A stretch of 64,000 nt of DNA from Bacillus safensis (lineage in GTDB: Bacteria; Bacillota; Bacilli; Bacillales; Bacillaceae): NCBI GenBank assembly GCA_030159235.1, contig BSBG01000001.1, positions 541,461-605,460 on the forward strand. The letters are read 5' to 3'. Position numbers and translations under genes: made by a program. The notes under the pieces were generated by a model. The model was not told the origin of the DNA, did no database searches, and saw only the letters and a program-made list of their open reading frames with translations. Shown piece by piece: positions 26,809 through 36,847 of the stretch. Every line of letters starts with the position of its first letter. Position 1 is the stretch's first letter.

Positions 26809-28236
26809 TTAACTTCCGATGATTTTCTTAGCAGGTGATGATGTTTTCAGACGGAAATCATATTTTTTCTCATTCACAAATTGTGGATTGAGATGGGCTG
26901 ATCCTTTATCTTGGCCGCTTTTAGAAAGATACGTTTTGTAGCCTTCCAGCCATTTCCCTCGCCATACCCATTGTGATGCTTTTGCACCTTTGCGGTCATC
27001 ATAAACGTTCTTCTGAAATGTATTCTTTTGGTTCACTTGATACAAATTCACGACTAAGTAATGCGAGGCACTAGCTGTCATGATATTATTCGTGATTCGA
27101 TTGTTCACCGCTTGATATTGCATCAACAATTGACCGCCTTCTAAGCCGGCTGTGTCATTTTTGTACAAAATATTATGTGAGATCGTCGTATTTGTTGTAC
27201 CGCCCCGCTTCTTATCATAGCCACCAATTGAAATGCCTGTATAACGGTTCAAATACACTTGATTGTGTTCGATGCGAATACGATCCGCCATTTTTCCTTT
27301 ATGTTCACTTGTGACTTCAATCCCAAGGTCATTGTGATGTGTAATGTTATGATCGATCACAATGTCTTTTCCGCCATCAACATAAATTCCCCCAGCTGAG
27401 ATATCGGTGCCGTAGGCTGGATTCCCTGCGCTCGTAATCTCATATACTTTGTTTCTAGAGACGACACCATTTCTGACTTGATCATACTTTTTGGAAGGGG
27501 CTACGTTTTCAAACCCAATGAAATCTATGCCAATATTATCAGTGTGCCGGACCGTGTTATGGGTTACACGGAATTTTTTGACGTTCCCATTTAGCACAAG
27601 GGCTTCACTAAAGCCCAGCTTTAATTTTTCAACGGTATTTCCTTTGATTTCAATGTCTTCAATCGCCTCAGGAGCTTTTGTCCCATAAACAGCAATTCCA
27701 TGTGCATTCCCATCTTTATGTTTCGTCTGAATGTCATACACTCGGTTATTGAGCAGCTTGACGCCTTTGCCGCTCCCTTTAATGAATATTCCGACTGGTG
27801 TCAAATCTTCTTTATTCGTCTTAAGATGTCCTACTGTCAGGCCTTTGAGGGTGATATAGCTCTTTTGATTGATCGTGACAAGACCCCCATCTGCTTGATT
27901 TCCTTTAAGGGAAGCCCCACTAATCACAGGCTTTTCTTTTCCGTAAGCTTGAAAGACTATGGGTGCTTTCTTTGTTCCGGAATGGCGGACAATCAATTTC
28001 TCTTTGTATGTACCGCCTCTCATGTAAATGGTTGTCCCAGCTTTAGCCATACTGGCCGCTTTTTTCAGCGTACGGAAAGGTTTTTGCTTCGTTCCCGGGT
28101 TTTTGTCGTTGCCATTTACCGCTACGTAATAGGCTGTACTTTGCTTAGCACCAGCCTTCTCTGTCATTGCTTGACAGCCGAAGCTGATGACGGTCATGAA
28201 TAAAATGAGGAAAATGCCTGATATCGCTCGTTTCAT
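26809..28236 (-). CDS. Right-handed parallel beta-helix lipoprotein
   Basis: A 475-aa predicted surface lipoprotein (lipobox SFGC, Cys21). It begins AYYVAVNGNDKNPGTKQKPFRTLKKAA, the DUF1565 start seen in PL9-type pectate lyases and related beta-helix proteins, followed by repeated coil sequences (IEDIEIKGNTVEKL, VIDHNITHHNDLGIEV, RIEHNQVYLNRYTGISIGG). It may be a polysaccharide lyase or a binding protein; I cannot place catalytic residues. It is monocistronic and divergent from ilvK. A near-cre sits in the shared upstream region. Confidence 0.78.
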   Translation of the reverse strand: MKRAISGIFLILFMTVISFGCQAMTEKAGAKQSTAYYVAVNGNDKNPGTKQKPFRTLKKAASMAKAGTTIYMRGGTYKEKLIVRHSGTKKAPIVFQAYGKEKPVISGASLKGNQADGGLVTINQKSYITLKGLTVGHLKTNKEDLTPVGIFIKGSGKGVKLLNNRVYDIQTKHKDGNAHGIAVYGTKAPEAIEDIEIKGNTVEKLKLGFSEALVLNGNVKKFRVTHNTVRHTDNIGIDFIGFENVAPSKKYDQVRNGVVSRNKVYEITSAGNPAYGTDISAGGIYVDGGKDIVIDHNITHHNDLGIEVTSEHKGKMADRIRIEHNQVYLNRYTGISIGGYDKKRGGTTNTTISHNILYKNDTAGLEGGQLLMQYQAVNNRITNNIMTASASHYLVVNLYQVNQKNTFQKNVYDDRKGAKASQWVWRGKWLEGYKTYLSKSGQDKGSAHLNPQFVNEKKYDFRLKTSSPAKKIIGS

Positions 28237-28469
28237 CTTATTGTTTGCTCCTTTCCCTTCTCTTCTTCCTTTATCGGTTAAAAAAAAGAGGATTAAAATA
28301 TGACGATGTCCCTTGCAATGTACTAGTCAAAAGGTGTATGGTTGAAAGAATATCTTACAGGAAAACCATCAGTTTTTAAATTGTCAGATTAATCAGTCAT
28401 TTAGGTAATTTGGATTTTATTTCTATTTTTAAAAAGGGGTGACATAGGCCAAACTGACGACAGAGAGTA

Positions 28470-28483
28470 GGAAAGCGCTTTAA
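28470..28483. promoter_or_regulatory. Candidate cre (CcpA site), two mismatches
   Basis: GGAAAGCGCTTTAA has the central AAAGCGCTTT palindrome of many cre sites but misses the consensus at two outer positions. It could serve the divergent beta-helix gene. Confidence 0.35.
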
Positions 28484-28571
28484 CAGATTTTTCTTATCTG
28501 AATTCCAGAAAACCTATTGCTAATATTTTGTGAAGGTATAGAATAGAATCATAATTATTTCATATTATTAG

Positions 28572-28586
28572 AATTTTCAAATAATC
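28572..28586. promoter_or_regulatory. Candidate CodY box upstream of ilvK
   Basis: AATTTTCAAATAATC matches the CodY consensus AATTTTCWGAAAATT at 12 of 15 positions and lies 20 bases before the ilvK start. B. subtilis ilvK (ywaA) belongs to the CodY regulon, which makes the site plausible. Confidence 0.5.
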
Positions 28587-28606
28587 AAACAGCAAGGAGA
28601 TTTACA

Positions 28607-29698
28607 ATGCCAAAACAACCCATCCGCGTTGAACTTAGTTCAACAAAAAAACAAAAACCTCAATCTGATCAACTTGAATTCGGTAAAATCTTCACAGATC
28701 ACATGTTTGTGATGGATTATTCAATTGATAAAGGCTGGTATGATCCAAGAATTATTCCTTATCAGGCGATTCCAATGGACCCAGCTTCGATGGTCTACCA
28801 CTATGGTCAATCTGTTTTTGAAGGCTTAAAGGCTTATGTTTCTGAGGATCAAAAAATTCTCTTATTTCGTCCGGAAAAGAACATGGAACGCTTAAACAGA
28901 TCCAATGACCGTCTGTGTATCCCGCAAATTGATTCAGAAACAGTGTTAGAGGGGTTAAATGAACTCATTCGCATTGATAAGGATTGGGTACCTGATGCAG
29001 AGGGCACTTCCTTGTATATTCGTCCATTCATTATTTCCACTGAGCCGTATTTAGGCGTTGCACCGTCAAGCACGTATAAGCTGATCATTATCTTATCTCC
29101 AGTGGGATCATACTATAAAGAAGGCATCCATCCAGTCAAAATTGCAGTTGAAAACGAGTTTGTCCGTGCCGTTAAGGGCGGGACAGGAAATGCCAAAACA
29201 GCTGGAAACTATGCCTCAAGCCTCAAGGCACAGCAAGTGGCTGAAACGAAAGGATTTTCACAAGTTCTTTGGCTTGATGGGGTCGAGAAAAAGTACATTG
29301 AAGAAGTCGGTAGCATGAATATCTTCTTTAAAATCAACGGTGAAATCATCACGCCTAAATTGAACGGTAGCATTTTAGAAGGCATCACACGTAACTCTGT
29401 ACTTGAGCTGTTAAAGCATTGGGGAATTCCAGTGACAGAGCGCAAAATTTCAATTGATGAGTTAATTGAAGCACATCAATCTGGTGAGCTTGAAGAAATC
29501 TTTGGAACTGGAACAGCAGCCGTAATCTCTCCCGTCGGGGAATTAATTTATCATGATCAGCCATATGTGATCCAAAATGGTCAAACCGGCGAAGTGTCGA
29601 AGAAATTGTACGAAGCCATTACTGGCATTCAAAAAGGGAAACAACCAGACATCTTCGGCTGGACAGTGGAAGTTGACTCAGTTGTTAAGCAAGCATAA
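28607..29698 (+). CDS. ilvK: Branched-chain amino-acid aminotransferase
   Basis: Transfers the amino group between glutamate and the keto acids of Leu, Ile and Val. Fold-type IV PLP enzyme, 363 aa. The PLP lysine is Lys197 in GNAKTAGNYASSL. EEVGSMNIFF and the late GTGTAAVISPVGEL segment are family marks. It is the long BCAT type, equivalent to B. subtilis YwaA/IlvK. ATG at 28607 follows AAGGAG. Single gene with its own terminator and a likely CodY site. Confidence 0.95.
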   Translation: MPKQPIRVELSSTKKQKPQSDQLEFGKIFTDHMFVMDYSIDKGWYDPRIIPYQAIPMDPASMVYHYGQSVFEGLKAYVSEDQKILLFRPEKNMERLNRSNDRLCIPQIDSETVLEGLNELIRIDKDWVPDAEGTSLYIRPFIISTEPYLGVAPSSTYKLIIILSPVGSYYKEGIHPVKIAVENEFVRAVKGGTGNAKTAGNYASSLKAQQVAETKGFSQVLWLDGVEKKYIEEVGSMNIFFKINGEIITPKLNGSILEGITRNSVLELLKHWGIPVTERKISIDELIEAHQSGELEEIFGTGTAAVISPVGELIYHDQPYVIQNGQTGEVSKKLYEAITGIQKGKQPDIFGWTVEVDSVVKQA

Positions 29699-29703
29699 GC
29701 ATG

Positions 29704-29740
29704 TAAAAGAACCTTTCATGGCATGAAGGGTTCTTTTTTT
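29704..29740 (+). terminator. Terminator after ilvK
   Basis: AAGAACC.TTCAT and ATGAA.GGTTCTT arms followed by seven T. Confidence 0.9.
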
Positions 29741-29789
29741 GTTTATTCACCCCTTTACAATGGTCATCATACGTATAAGGAGTGATGGT

Positions 29790-29981
29790 ATGTTTTTTAC
29801 TTATATACTAGCTTTCTTTGGTCTTTGCATCGGATCAATTATCATAGCTACAGGTTTCGACGATTCACCGTTCCTCACCCGGTTTCTATTTAAGTTTCTT
29901 GGGATTTCTATCCTTGCTCTTTCCATTACTTTCGTAAAAGTCAGGCGAAAGAGGCTACACAAGCAAAAAACGAAATCATGA
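29790..29981 (+). CDS. Small membrane protein, 63 aa
   Basis: A 63-aa protein with two hydrophobic segments (about 2-20 and 33-48) and a basic C-terminus (KVRRKRLHKQKTKS). The ATG at 29790 has AAGGAG at seven-base spacing, and the upstream in-frame ATG does not. I do not recognise a family. It is convergent with the next gene, with about 15 bases between stops. Confidence 0.65.
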   Translation: MFFTYILAFFGLCIGSIIIATGFDDSPFLTRFLFKFLGISILALSITFVKVRRKRLHKQKTKS

Positions 29982-29996
29982 CCCGTCAGCCTCTCA

Positions 29997-30395
29997 TCAA
30001 ATCGTGCACCAAAACAAGATCGATACACCGACAATGCCCCCTGCATATATCCACTGTTTCCCTTTCACGCTCCGCTTTCTTTCGATCAATAAAAAGATCT
30101 CCGGTAAAAAGATGATGACGATTTCTAATATAAAGACGAGGTTGTAAGCAAGTGGCATCGGCTGGAAATCAAAGTCTCTTTCATCTCCTCCAATGGTTGC
30201 AAAATACATCAACAGGTTGGTCACTGGAATGGTGAAACAAACAAGCAGACGAAGAATATAAATCCACACATACTGTCTATGACGAATAAGACCAATAAAT
30301 GAAGCGATGATTCCATACAAAAACAAGACCACTGTGCCATAACTCAACAGAGGTTGAACGACAAAGCCGTAAAGCATTAAACCGATAGCAACCAT
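29997..30395 (-). CDS. Hypothetical membrane protein, 132 aa
   Basis: A 132-aa integral membrane protein with four helices (about 1-18, 21-38, 46-66, 83-101, plus a hydrophobic C-terminal end). Charged loops are IRHRQYVW and IERKRSVKGKQW. AAAGGA lies about ten bases before the ATG. No motif or neighbour suggests a function. Confidence 0.65.
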   Translation of the reverse strand: MVAIGLMLYGFVVQPLLSYGTVVLFLYGIIASFIGLIRHRQYVWIYILRLLVCFTIPVTNLLMYFATIGGDERDFDFQPMPLAYNLVFILEIVIIFLPEIFLLIERKRSVKGKQWIYAGGIVGVSILFWCTI

Positions 30396-30480
30396 ATACC
30401 AACAGTCCTTTCTTTGAAGCCATACATGCTGTTTTTTCTATCATACACTTCTTTCTCCAGTTTCCATATGGGGTAATCAT

Positions 30481-30509
30481 AAAAAATGACCCCATAAAGG
30501 GGCCATTAT
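30481..30509 (-). terminator. Terminator of the lic operon
   Basis: On the minus strand ATGGCCCC and GGGGTCAT arms with a TTTAT loop and a run of six T, just beyond licH. Confidence 0.88.
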
Positions 30510-30511
30510 GC

Positions 30512-31840
30512 TTATGCATTGACTGATTTGAAAAATTGCGGTAAATACTCACGGTGCGCTTCGAGCATTTCATCTAAAATTTGCTTTGCAATTTCGTCAG
30601 AAGGGACGAGCGGGTTGATCGTCATCGCAACAAGAGCCGTCTCGTAATCTCCTGTCACAGCCGCTTCAGCTGCCACACGCTCGAATGATTTGATTTGTTG
30701 AACGAGCCCTCTTACAGCTACAGGCAGATCACCTGTCGCGATTGGTTTTGGTCCGTCCTTCGTAATGATACAGTTCACTTCAACCGCGGATTCAGCCGGA
30801 ATGCTGGCAATCGCCCCTCTGTTCACTGTATTGACTGGTTGAATGTCATGCTTATCATTATAGATGGAGCTGATTAAGTTACATGCCGCATCGCTGTAAT
30901 AGGCCCCGCCTCTTTTTTCGAGCTGCGGTGGTTTAATTGATAAATCAGGATCTTTATAGAGCTCAAATAATTCCTGCTCGACCTGCTGTACAACCTCCGC
31001 TCGTGTTCCTTTTTCTTGAGCTGCCTTTTGCTCTTCTTCCAGCATATCTTTCGTTTTATAATAATAGCGGTGATATGGACATGGAATAACCCCTAAGCCT
31101 TTTACAAAAGAAGGCTCCCAGTTCTTCGCTTCAATGTTCTTCATCGACCATTGGCTATTCGGATTTCCTAGTTCATCAAGCACTTGGTCCATAATGCTGA
31201 CCCCATCTAAATACACATCTAATCCATAGACCATGTGATTAAGGCCGGCAAACTGCACCTCAATGCGTTCGACATCCACTTCAAGCGCCTTGGCAATCCC
31301 CATTTTGATCCCAATCGGCACATTGCATAGACCGACCACTTTTTTTAGATTCGTGTAGCGTAAAACAGCTTCTGTGACCATGCCGGCTGGATTTGTAAAG
31401 TTCACAAGCCATGCATTCGGACAAAGCTCTTCCATATCCTTCACAATGTCTAGAATGACTGGAATGGTCCGCAGTCCTTTAAATAGACCACCTGGTCCGT
31501 TCGTTTCCTGACCGATAACGCCGTACTTAAGCGGTATTCTCTCATCCTTTGCACGTGCTTCCAGCAGTCCTACACGAAATTGTGTCGTCACAAAATCGGC
31601 GTCCTTCAAGGCTTCCCGGCGATCAAGAGTGAGGTGTACCTCAATCGGCAGACCAGCTTTCTCGACCATTCGTTTCGCCAGAGCACCCACGATGTTTAGC
31701 TTTTCCTGCCCTGCTTCAATGTCCACAAGCCATAATTCTTTTACAGGCAATTCATGATATCGTTTGATGAACCCTTCGACGAGCTCAGGCGTATAGCTCG
31801 ACCCACCGCCTATTGTGACAATTTTGATTCCGTCTTTCAT
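30512..31840 (-). CDS. licH: 6-phospho-beta-glucosidase, GH4 (LicH)
   Basis: Splits phosphorylated beta-glucosides or cellobiose after PTS uptake, using the GH4 mechanism with NAD+ and a divalent metal. 442 aa: N-terminal Rossmann loop [27 protein letters not shown], and the metal-ligand region [12 protein letters not shown] (Cys) with AGLNHMVYG (His). These are the GH4 signatures. ATG overlaps the licA stop by four bases. Last gene of licBCAH. Confidence 0.94.
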   Translation of the reverse strand: MKDGIKIVTIGGGSSYTPELVEGFIKRYHELPVKELWLVDIEAGQEKLNIVGALAKRMVEKAGLPIEVHLTLDRREALKDADFVTTQFRVGLLEARAKDERIPLKYGVIGQETNGPGGLFKGLRTIPVILDIVKDMEELCPNAWLVNFTNPAGMVTEAVLRYTNLKKVVGLCNVPIGIKMGIAKALEVDVERIEVQFAGLNHMVYGLDVYLDGVSIMDQVLDELGNPNSQWSMKNIEAKNWEPSFVKGLGVIPCPYHRYYYKTKDMLEEEQKAAQEKGTRAEVVQQVEQELFELYKDPDLSIKPPQLEKRGGAYYSDAACNLISSIYNDKHDIQPVNTVNRGAIASIPAESAVEVNCIITKDGPKPIATGDLPVAVRGLVQQIKSFERVAAEAAVTGDYETALVAMTINPLVPSDEIAKQILDEMLEAHREYLPQFFKSVNA

Positions 31841-32163
31841 GAATTCACACCTCCGAGTTTCTTCATTTTTTCATGGAGCTCGATGATTTCCGCTGCGAGC
31901 TCCTTGACGGTCATTGCGTTCATGAGATGATCCTGTGCATGAATCATTAAGAGACTGATGTCCGTCTTTTCTCCCCTGATTTCTCCTTGGATCAGCTCTG
32001 TCTGTGCGTGATGCGCCTCATTTAACGCGTCTTGTGCTTCCTGCAATTTTTGCTTCGCCTCATCAAAGTGACCTTGCTTTGCACATGTGATGGCCTCCAT
32101 TGCTGAGCTTCTGCCATTCCCGCCGTGCAGGATGAGTTGAAACACAATTTGTTCCATTTCCAT
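31837..32163 (-). CDS. licA: PTS lactose/cellobiose-family EIIA (LicA)
   Basis: A 108-aa helical EIIA of the Lac family; it passes phosphate from HPr to LicB. The phospho-accepting His is in [21 protein letters not shown] (HAQDH motif near residue 77). The ATG at 32163 is preferred because GGGGG lies nine bases upstream, while the ATG at 32172 abuts it. It overlaps licH by four bases and follows licC by 26 bases. Confidence 0.93.
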   Translation of the reverse strand: MEMEQIVFQLILHGGNGRSSAMEAITCAKQGHFDEAKQKLQEAQDALNEAHHAQTELIQGEIRGEKTDISLLMIHAQDHLMNAMTVKELAAEIIELHEKMKKLGGVNS

Positions 32164-32189
32164 CGGCCGCATCCCCCTTGTTCCCTCTA

Positions 32190-33539
32190 TTACATGCTGA
32201 CGACATTTTCATCAGTTGATGCTTTTGTTTCTAGCTCATTTTCTTCTTTCAATTTCTGCTTATCCCACATTCTAAAGAATGGGTAGTATAGAGCAAATGA
32301 TAACGCAAGGTTAATCAGCTGCATGACAGCACCAGAGATTTTACCTCCTGTGGCGAGATAGCCTGAAATGATTGGCGGCATTGTCCATGGGACAGCAATC
32401 CCCGCCGGTTTTGCTACAAGCCCTGTGCTCATTCCGATATATGTGGTGATAATCATCATAATTGGCGTAAGGATAAACGGAATGAGAAGCATTGGGTTCA
32501 TCACAATCGGCATTCCAAAAATGATCGGTTCGTTGATGTTAAAGATGGCTGGCCCAATGGCAAGGCGGCCAAGCTGTTTCATCTGTTTACTTCTGGCACG
32601 TAAGATCATGGTCAGCACCAAAGCAAGTGTTGCTCCGCTTCCGCCGACATTGATGAAGATTTCAAAGAACTGCGCTGTGAAAATATTCGGCAGCACTTCT
32701 CCCGCTTGGAACGCAAGACGGTTCTCATCCATTGCGCCTAGCCAAATTGGACCCATGACGCCGCCGACAATGGTTGCTCCATGAATACCACATGCCCAGA
32801 GGAGCATTTGCACACCTATAGCAACAATACTACCGCCTAAGCTTCCACCAAGAATGGAAAGTGGTGTACCAATTAAGACCGTGATGATATTATGAATACT
32901 CTCAAAAGGTGTCATCTCAATTAAAATTCTAGCGACCCAGATCAGCGTGATGATCACAAAACCTGGAATAAGTGCGATAAACGATTTACTGACCGCTGGC
33001 GGTACACCATCAGGCATTTTGATGACGATGTTTCGCTGTACAATAAAGCGGTAAATTTCGGTTGAAAGCATGGCAATAATCATGGCAACGAATAAACCTT
33101 TACTGCCCATCAGTGTGACAGGAATCCCCCCGCCTACTAGAATGGCTTCTGTTGAGCCTTCAGGTGTGAAAGGGACTTGATATGGTGTAGCTAAAAGAAA
33201 AGCCGCAACGGCGATCGCACCAGATGATAGTGCATCAACGGCATACTTTTCAGCAAGCCTGTAGGCAATCCCGAAGGTTGCAACAAGTGCCATGATGTCA
33301 AAGGTTGCATTAACAGGATAGGATAGTTTCGTGGCCCATTCAGCTCCGAAGATACTTGCCATAAAATCGCTGTATCCTGGGATTGGAAGGTTGGCTAAAA
33401 TGAGAAACAGTGAACCGACAATAATGAGAGGCATGGTTAAAACAATTCCGTCACGCAATGCTTGTAAATGTCTTTGAGCGGCAACCTTCCCTGCAAACGG
33501 CATGACCTTCTCTTCTAGAAATCGGTTGAATCCATTCAT
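32190..33539 (-). CDS. licC: PTS cellobiose/beta-glucoside EIIC (LicC)
   Basis: A 449-aa membrane permease of the Lac PTS family, about ten helices. It begins [25 protein letters not shown] and contains GGSGATLAL and [17 protein letters not shown], the substrate-binding signature of the EIIC superfamily. It imports the beta-glucoside, which is phosphorylated by LicB. GGGGGG precedes the ATG at 33539. It starts 14 bases after licB. Confidence 0.94.
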   Translation of the reverse strand: MNGFNRFLEEKVMPFAGKVAAQRHLQALRDGIVLTMPLIIVGSLFLILANLPIPGYSDFMASIFGAEWATKLSYPVNATFDIMALVATFGIAYRLAEKYAVDALSSGAIAVAAFLLATPYQVPFTPEGSTEAILVGGGIPVTLMGSKGLFVAMIIAMLSTEIYRFIVQRNIVIKMPDGVPPAVSKSFIALIPGFVIITLIWVARILIEMTPFESIHNIITVLIGTPLSILGGSLGGSIVAIGVQMLLWACGIHGATIVGGVMGPIWLGAMDENRLAFQAGEVLPNIFTAQFFEIFINVGGSGATLALVLTMILRARSKQMKQLGRLAIGPAIFNINEPIIFGMPIVMNPMLLIPFILTPIMMIITTYIGMSTGLVAKPAGIAVPWTMPPIISGYLATGGKISGAVMQLINLALSFALYYPFFRMWDKQKLKEENELETKASTDENVVSM

Positions 33540-33553
33540 CCCTTCCGCCCCCC

Positions 33554-33859
33554 TTATCCGTTCACTAGCTGTTCAGCAGATTTTAAAACCTCGGCGCCAT
33601 TACATACGCCATAATGCACCGTATTAATAACGTCTACTGGAATTCCTTTATCTTCTCCGAGCTTTTTCATTTGTGGTAATAAATATCGAACCTGGGGTCC
33701 TAATAAAAGCACATCGGCTTGATCAATATGATTTTTTGCAGAATCTCCAGATACTGCCCAAATGTGATAGTCTTTTCCTTGTTCTTGTGCGCTTTTCTCC
33801 ATTTTTGTGACAAGTAAGCTTGTTGACATACCTGCTGCGCAAACTAATAAGATGTTCAT
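33554..33859 (-). CDS. licB: PTS cellobiose/beta-glucoside EIIB (LicB)
   Basis: A 101-aa EIIB of the Lac family with the phospho-Cys loop [17 protein letters not shown] (Cys8). ATG at 33859 has AAGGGGG about nine bases upstream; the frame opens slightly earlier at 33880. First gene of licBCAH, behind a perfect cre and LicR. Confidence 0.94.
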   Translation of the reverse strand: MNILLVCAAGMSTSLLVTKMEKSAQEQGKDYHIWAVSGDSAKNHIDQADVLLLGPQVRYLLPQMKKLGEDKGIPVDVINTVHYGVCNGAEVLKSAEQLVNG

Positions 33860-33915
33860 GTGTAAACGCCCCCTTTTCAAAGTGTGAAGCTATTCTTTAC
33901 ACTTTCATCATATTA

Positions 33916-33929
33916 TGAAACCGCTTTCA
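33916..33929. promoter_or_regulatory. Perfect cre (CcpA site) upstream of licBCAH
   Basis: TGAAACCGCTTTCA matches the consensus TGWAANCGNTNWCA at every position. It lies about 57 bases upstream of licB. This predicts glucose repression of the lic operon, as known in B. subtilis. Confidence 0.88.
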
Positions 33930-33981
33930 TAAACACCTATACTTTTTCCTTTAGGAAGCGGAAAAAGTTAAGTTCACACAA

Positions 33982-35925
33982 TTAGTTCTTGTACGAAGGA
34001 GCCTTTTTATACATGATATCAAGCATGTCTTCAAATGTATCACAGGCGATGAGGTGCTGAATGAATTTCACATTATGGACAAGCTCTCCCAGCAGGCGGT
34101 ACATCCCTTTTAAATCTTTGGCATTCTCTTTTTCGACACAAAGCAAGCAGACAAATTGAACCCTTTTCTCTCCCCAATGGATCGGTTTTTCTAATGTACA
34201 TATTGCCCAAAACGTCTCATCTGTCAGCGGCGTCATAGGATGCGGGATCGCTGTATAATGTCCGAAAGAGGTAGGTGCAGCCTCTTCTCTTTCCATGACA
34301 GATGGTGTGAGATCAGCTGGTGCTAATCCCAAATCGATGACTTTTTTCGTGAGGAAAGTGATGACCTCTTCCTTTGATTGAAAGGCTTGTTTTGTAAAGA
34401 CCAATTCCTTTTTCATATATTGAGAGGCCAATGTCACTCTTGTTTCACTCGTCAAGGCTTCCTCAATTTTTAAAAAGTCGCCGCCACCCAAAATGGTGTT
34501 CACTTGAATGACTGGAATCGGTAAATCCATATGAATCGGGATCGTTGTAATAATCAAGTCCAAGGCATGTAAAGAGACATGTGGAAGAGAATAAAGCTCT
34601 GCTGTTCCTAAAATGGTCAGCTTTGACCCAAATTGTGACCGCAAACGATCCTGAAGCAGACGTGCACTCCCCGCACCAGATGCACAGACAATGAGACACC
34701 GCTTCGGCGGAACCTCCATTTTCCTCCGCTCTAAAGCCGCACCAAAATGAAGCGCCATATATCCGATTTCATTCTCATGAATACTTAGTCCCTCTTTTTC
34801 TTCAATGACCCTGCTGGCGATAATTCCTGCTTCAAAAGCAAGTGGATACCCCACTTTAATTTCATCAAGCATTGGATTTCTTAGATTCATGCCGTATTTA
34901 CATCGGTTTATGGCAGGCTTTAAGTGCAGACTCAGTCCAATCATAAGTTCCGTATCGCCAGCTAATTCAAGTTGTAGTTTTTGATCAATGGCTTTCAGCA
35001 TGAGCTGCACAAGACGACTCGTGTCATCATCCACAATTTGTTTTTGTCTGCTCGAAGAAAAAGACTGTACCATTTTGGCTGTTCCTAGTAAATGAATGGC
35101 GATATAGACGATCTCCTCTTGTGGAAATGAGACATTCAGCAGCCCTTCAAGACGCTCTACCATTTTTTTAGCTACCTTGTATTCCTTTGCCCTAGGAATC
35201 TCGTTGATTTCCTCTGGAAGAACAGAAACATAGTTTCCGTGTCTAATTCGTTTGCAGGCAATAGCAACATGAACAATTAAATTATTCATGCAAATGTCTG
35301 ATAGATTCATGCCTTCCTCGTTGATATAATCTATCATTGTTTTCTGAATTAATTCGAGTTCATGCTTTGGTAAAATAGTAACGGCTGTGTTCAGCATCGT
35401 TTGGTAGGAACGGCGTTCATTGAATAAATATTCTGACATACAATAACGGATTTTCATCTCCGACCCTTTTATCCGGCAGCCTTTATTCGGCCTTGCTTCC
35501 AGCCGCAGTTCAAAGGGCTCAAGCTTACGTTTGACCCATTTCATATCGTTACTCATCGTCGACTTACTAATAAACAGCTGCTCCTGTAAGTCTTCAAGTT
35601 TCACATAAGACTCTGCAAGAAGAAGCCTTTTTAAAATAAACCGAACACGATCCTCCGGCAGAACAGCCAGCGGTTCTTCCTCCTCGACCTCCTCTTTCAT
35701 AAAACGGCGAAAGGCATTTTCATCTTTGATCAACAGCTCATAGCCAGCACCTCTAACAGCTGTTACAGCCGCTTGATAAGGGGCAAGACGGTCGTTCAGT
35801 TCCTTGATGTCTGTACGAATAGTGCGGCTTGTGACTTGCAAGCTGACAGAAAGCGCAGCGCTTGTGAGCGGGGTCTCAGCTGCCATGAGCTGACTTAAGA
35901 TGTGCGCCAGTCTTTTACTCAGCAT
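33982..35925 (-). CDS. licR: LicR, PRD-containing PTS-regulated activator
   Basis: A 647-aa multidomain activator of licBCAH. In order: N-terminal helix-turn-helix domains (about 1-170), two PTS regulatory domains (PRD1 around 190-290, PRD2 around 300-395) with conserved histidines, an EIIB-like domain (CASGAGSARLLQ, around 413) and a C-terminal EIIA-like domain (SFGHYTAIPHP, around 560). In B. subtilis it is phosphorylated by HPr on PRD2 and inhibited by LicA/LicB. It lies upstream of licB on the same strand with its own start behind AGGAGG. Confidence 0.94.
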   Translation of the reverse strand: MLSKRLAHILSQLMAAETPLTSAALSVSLQVTSRTIRTDIKELNDRLAPYQAAVTAVRGAGYELLIKDENAFRRFMKEEVEEEEPLAVLPEDRVRFILKRLLLAESYVKLEDLQEQLFISKSTMSNDMKWVKRKLEPFELRLEARPNKGCRIKGSEMKIRYCMSEYLFNERRSYQTMLNTAVTILPKHELELIQKTMIDYINEEGMNLSDICMNNLIVHVAIACKRIRHGNYVSVLPEEINEIPRAKEYKVAKKMVERLEGLLNVSFPQEEIVYIAIHLLGTAKMVQSFSSSRQKQIVDDDTSRLVQLMLKAIDQKLQLELAGDTELMIGLSLHLKPAINRCKYGMNLRNPMLDEIKVGYPLAFEAGIIASRVIEEKEGLSIHENEIGYMALHFGAALERRKMEVPPKRCLIVCASGAGSARLLQDRLRSQFGSKLTILGTAELYSLPHVSLHALDLIITTIPIHMDLPIPVIQVNTILGGGDFLKIEEALTSETRVTLASQYMKKELVFTKQAFQSKEEVITFLTKKVIDLGLAPADLTPSVMEREEAAPTSFGHYTAIPHPMTPLTDETFWAICTLEKPIHWGEKRVQFVCLLCVEKENAKDLKGMYRLLGELVHNVKFIQHLIACDTFEDMLDIMYKKAPSYKN

Positions 35926-36127
35926 CAGATCGGCCTCCTTATGTAAGGGTGGAGAATCTGCCTTGTCTGGACAGGTTGTATACGCTTGCAGTTCTCTTCA
36001 TTACTCATATTCTACTGAAAAGAAATAAAAATTGCCAACTCATTTATATGACAAATGCCCCTATTTATACAACAAACCATTTCTAATGTCCTATGAATTT
36101 TTTTGGAAGATACTTGCGAAAACCACG

Positions 36128-36161
36128 AAAAAAGGCGCTACACCTTCGTGTATCCGCCTTC
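36128..36161 (-). terminator. Terminator of the sortase locus
   Basis: On the minus strand AAGGCGGATACAC and GTGTAGCGCCTT arms with a GAAG loop and a T6 run, just beyond the sortase stop codon. Confidence 0.88.
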
Positions 36162-36162
36162 T

Positions 36163-36777
36163 TTATGAGGAGATCAGCTGGGTAAAGACAACCAATCTTT
36201 TTTCATGCGTACCTGCTGCATGATCAAATGTCCCTGTGCAGGTGATTAAATTGAGATTCCGTGTAAAGGCGTACCCGAAAAACGCGTTGGGCTTCTCTTC
36301 ACGCGGGTAGCTTCGTACTTTCATGACCTCAAAGGTTCGCTTTTTTCCTGATGAGGACGTTACGATCACTTTGTCTCCCTTTTTTAGCTCCTTTAATCGA
36401 TAAAAAACAGATGGCCCCCATTTATTATCTACATGACCATTCATGACAGCATTCCCTTTATCCCCCGGCTTTGGACCTTCTTTAAACCACGCTGTGTGAT
36501 CAGTATTTTTGGGGACGCCCATACTGCCATCCTTTGACAAAGCGGTTTTCTCCACTTTTGCTTTGACATCAATAGCAGGAATTGCGATTTCAGCTGGAAC
36601 AATACCAGAAATCTCGGCTTTTAATGGACCGTGCGTGTGGCTTTGTTTCTCGGCTTGATTTGTGGTCATTTTCTTAGAAGCTGGGATGGTTTCTGAGGAT
36701 GACGATTCATCCATCGATTGTGATGCGCAGCCTGTGATGATGAGAAGCATCAAAAGACCAAACAGCCATCTTTTCAA
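36163..36777 (-). CDS. Class-F-like sortase with a lipoprotein signal
   Basis: A 204-aa transpeptidase of the sortase superfamily. Catalytic residues are His115 (VMNGHVD), Cys180 (LNLITCTG) and Arg194 (EKRLVVF). The core (EIAIPAIDVKAKVEK, GPKPGDKGNAVMNGHVD) is closest to class F/D-like sortases. Instead of an N-terminal anchor helix it has a lipoprotein signal with lipobox IITGC (Cys17), so it may be lipid-anchored. The start is TTG at 36777 with AAAGGAGG nine bases upstream; the longer frame to 36822 overlaps the upstream terminator. The gene upstream encodes its likely substrate with an MPKTG sorting signal. Confidence 0.87.
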   Translation of the reverse strand: MKRWLFGLLMLLIITGCASQSMDESSSSETIPASKKMTTNQAEKQSHTHGPLKAEISGIVPAEIAIPAIDVKAKVEKTALSKDGSMGVPKNTDHTAWFKEGPKPGDKGNAVMNGHVDNKWGPSVFYRLKELKKGDKVIVTSSSGKKRTFEVMKVRSYPREEKPNAFFGYAFTRNLNLITCTGTFDHAAGTHEKRLVVFTQLISS

Positions 36778-36795
36778 ATTGGTCTGCCTCCTTTT

Positions 36796-36827
36796 AAAGA
36801 AAGGAACGGCACAATTGTGCACGTTCC
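36796..36827 (-). terminator. Attenuator between MPKTG protein and sortase
   Basis: On the minus strand GGAACG.GCACAATTGTGC.GTTCC forms a strong hairpin followed by TTTCTTT. It lies between the substrate gene and the sortase gene, so it would allow much substrate and little enzyme from one promoter. Confidence 0.72.
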
Positions 36828-36847
36828 CATCCTGACTTTATACGAGC

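Larger units (their letters stand above)
28237..28606. promoter_or_regulatory. Divergent control region, beta-helix lipoprotein / ilvK
   Basis: About 370 AT-rich bases. It holds a cre-like palindrome (28470-28483), a candidate CodY box close to ilvK (28572-28586) and a weaker CodY-like match near 28379-28393. No small gene is evident. Confidence 0.5.
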
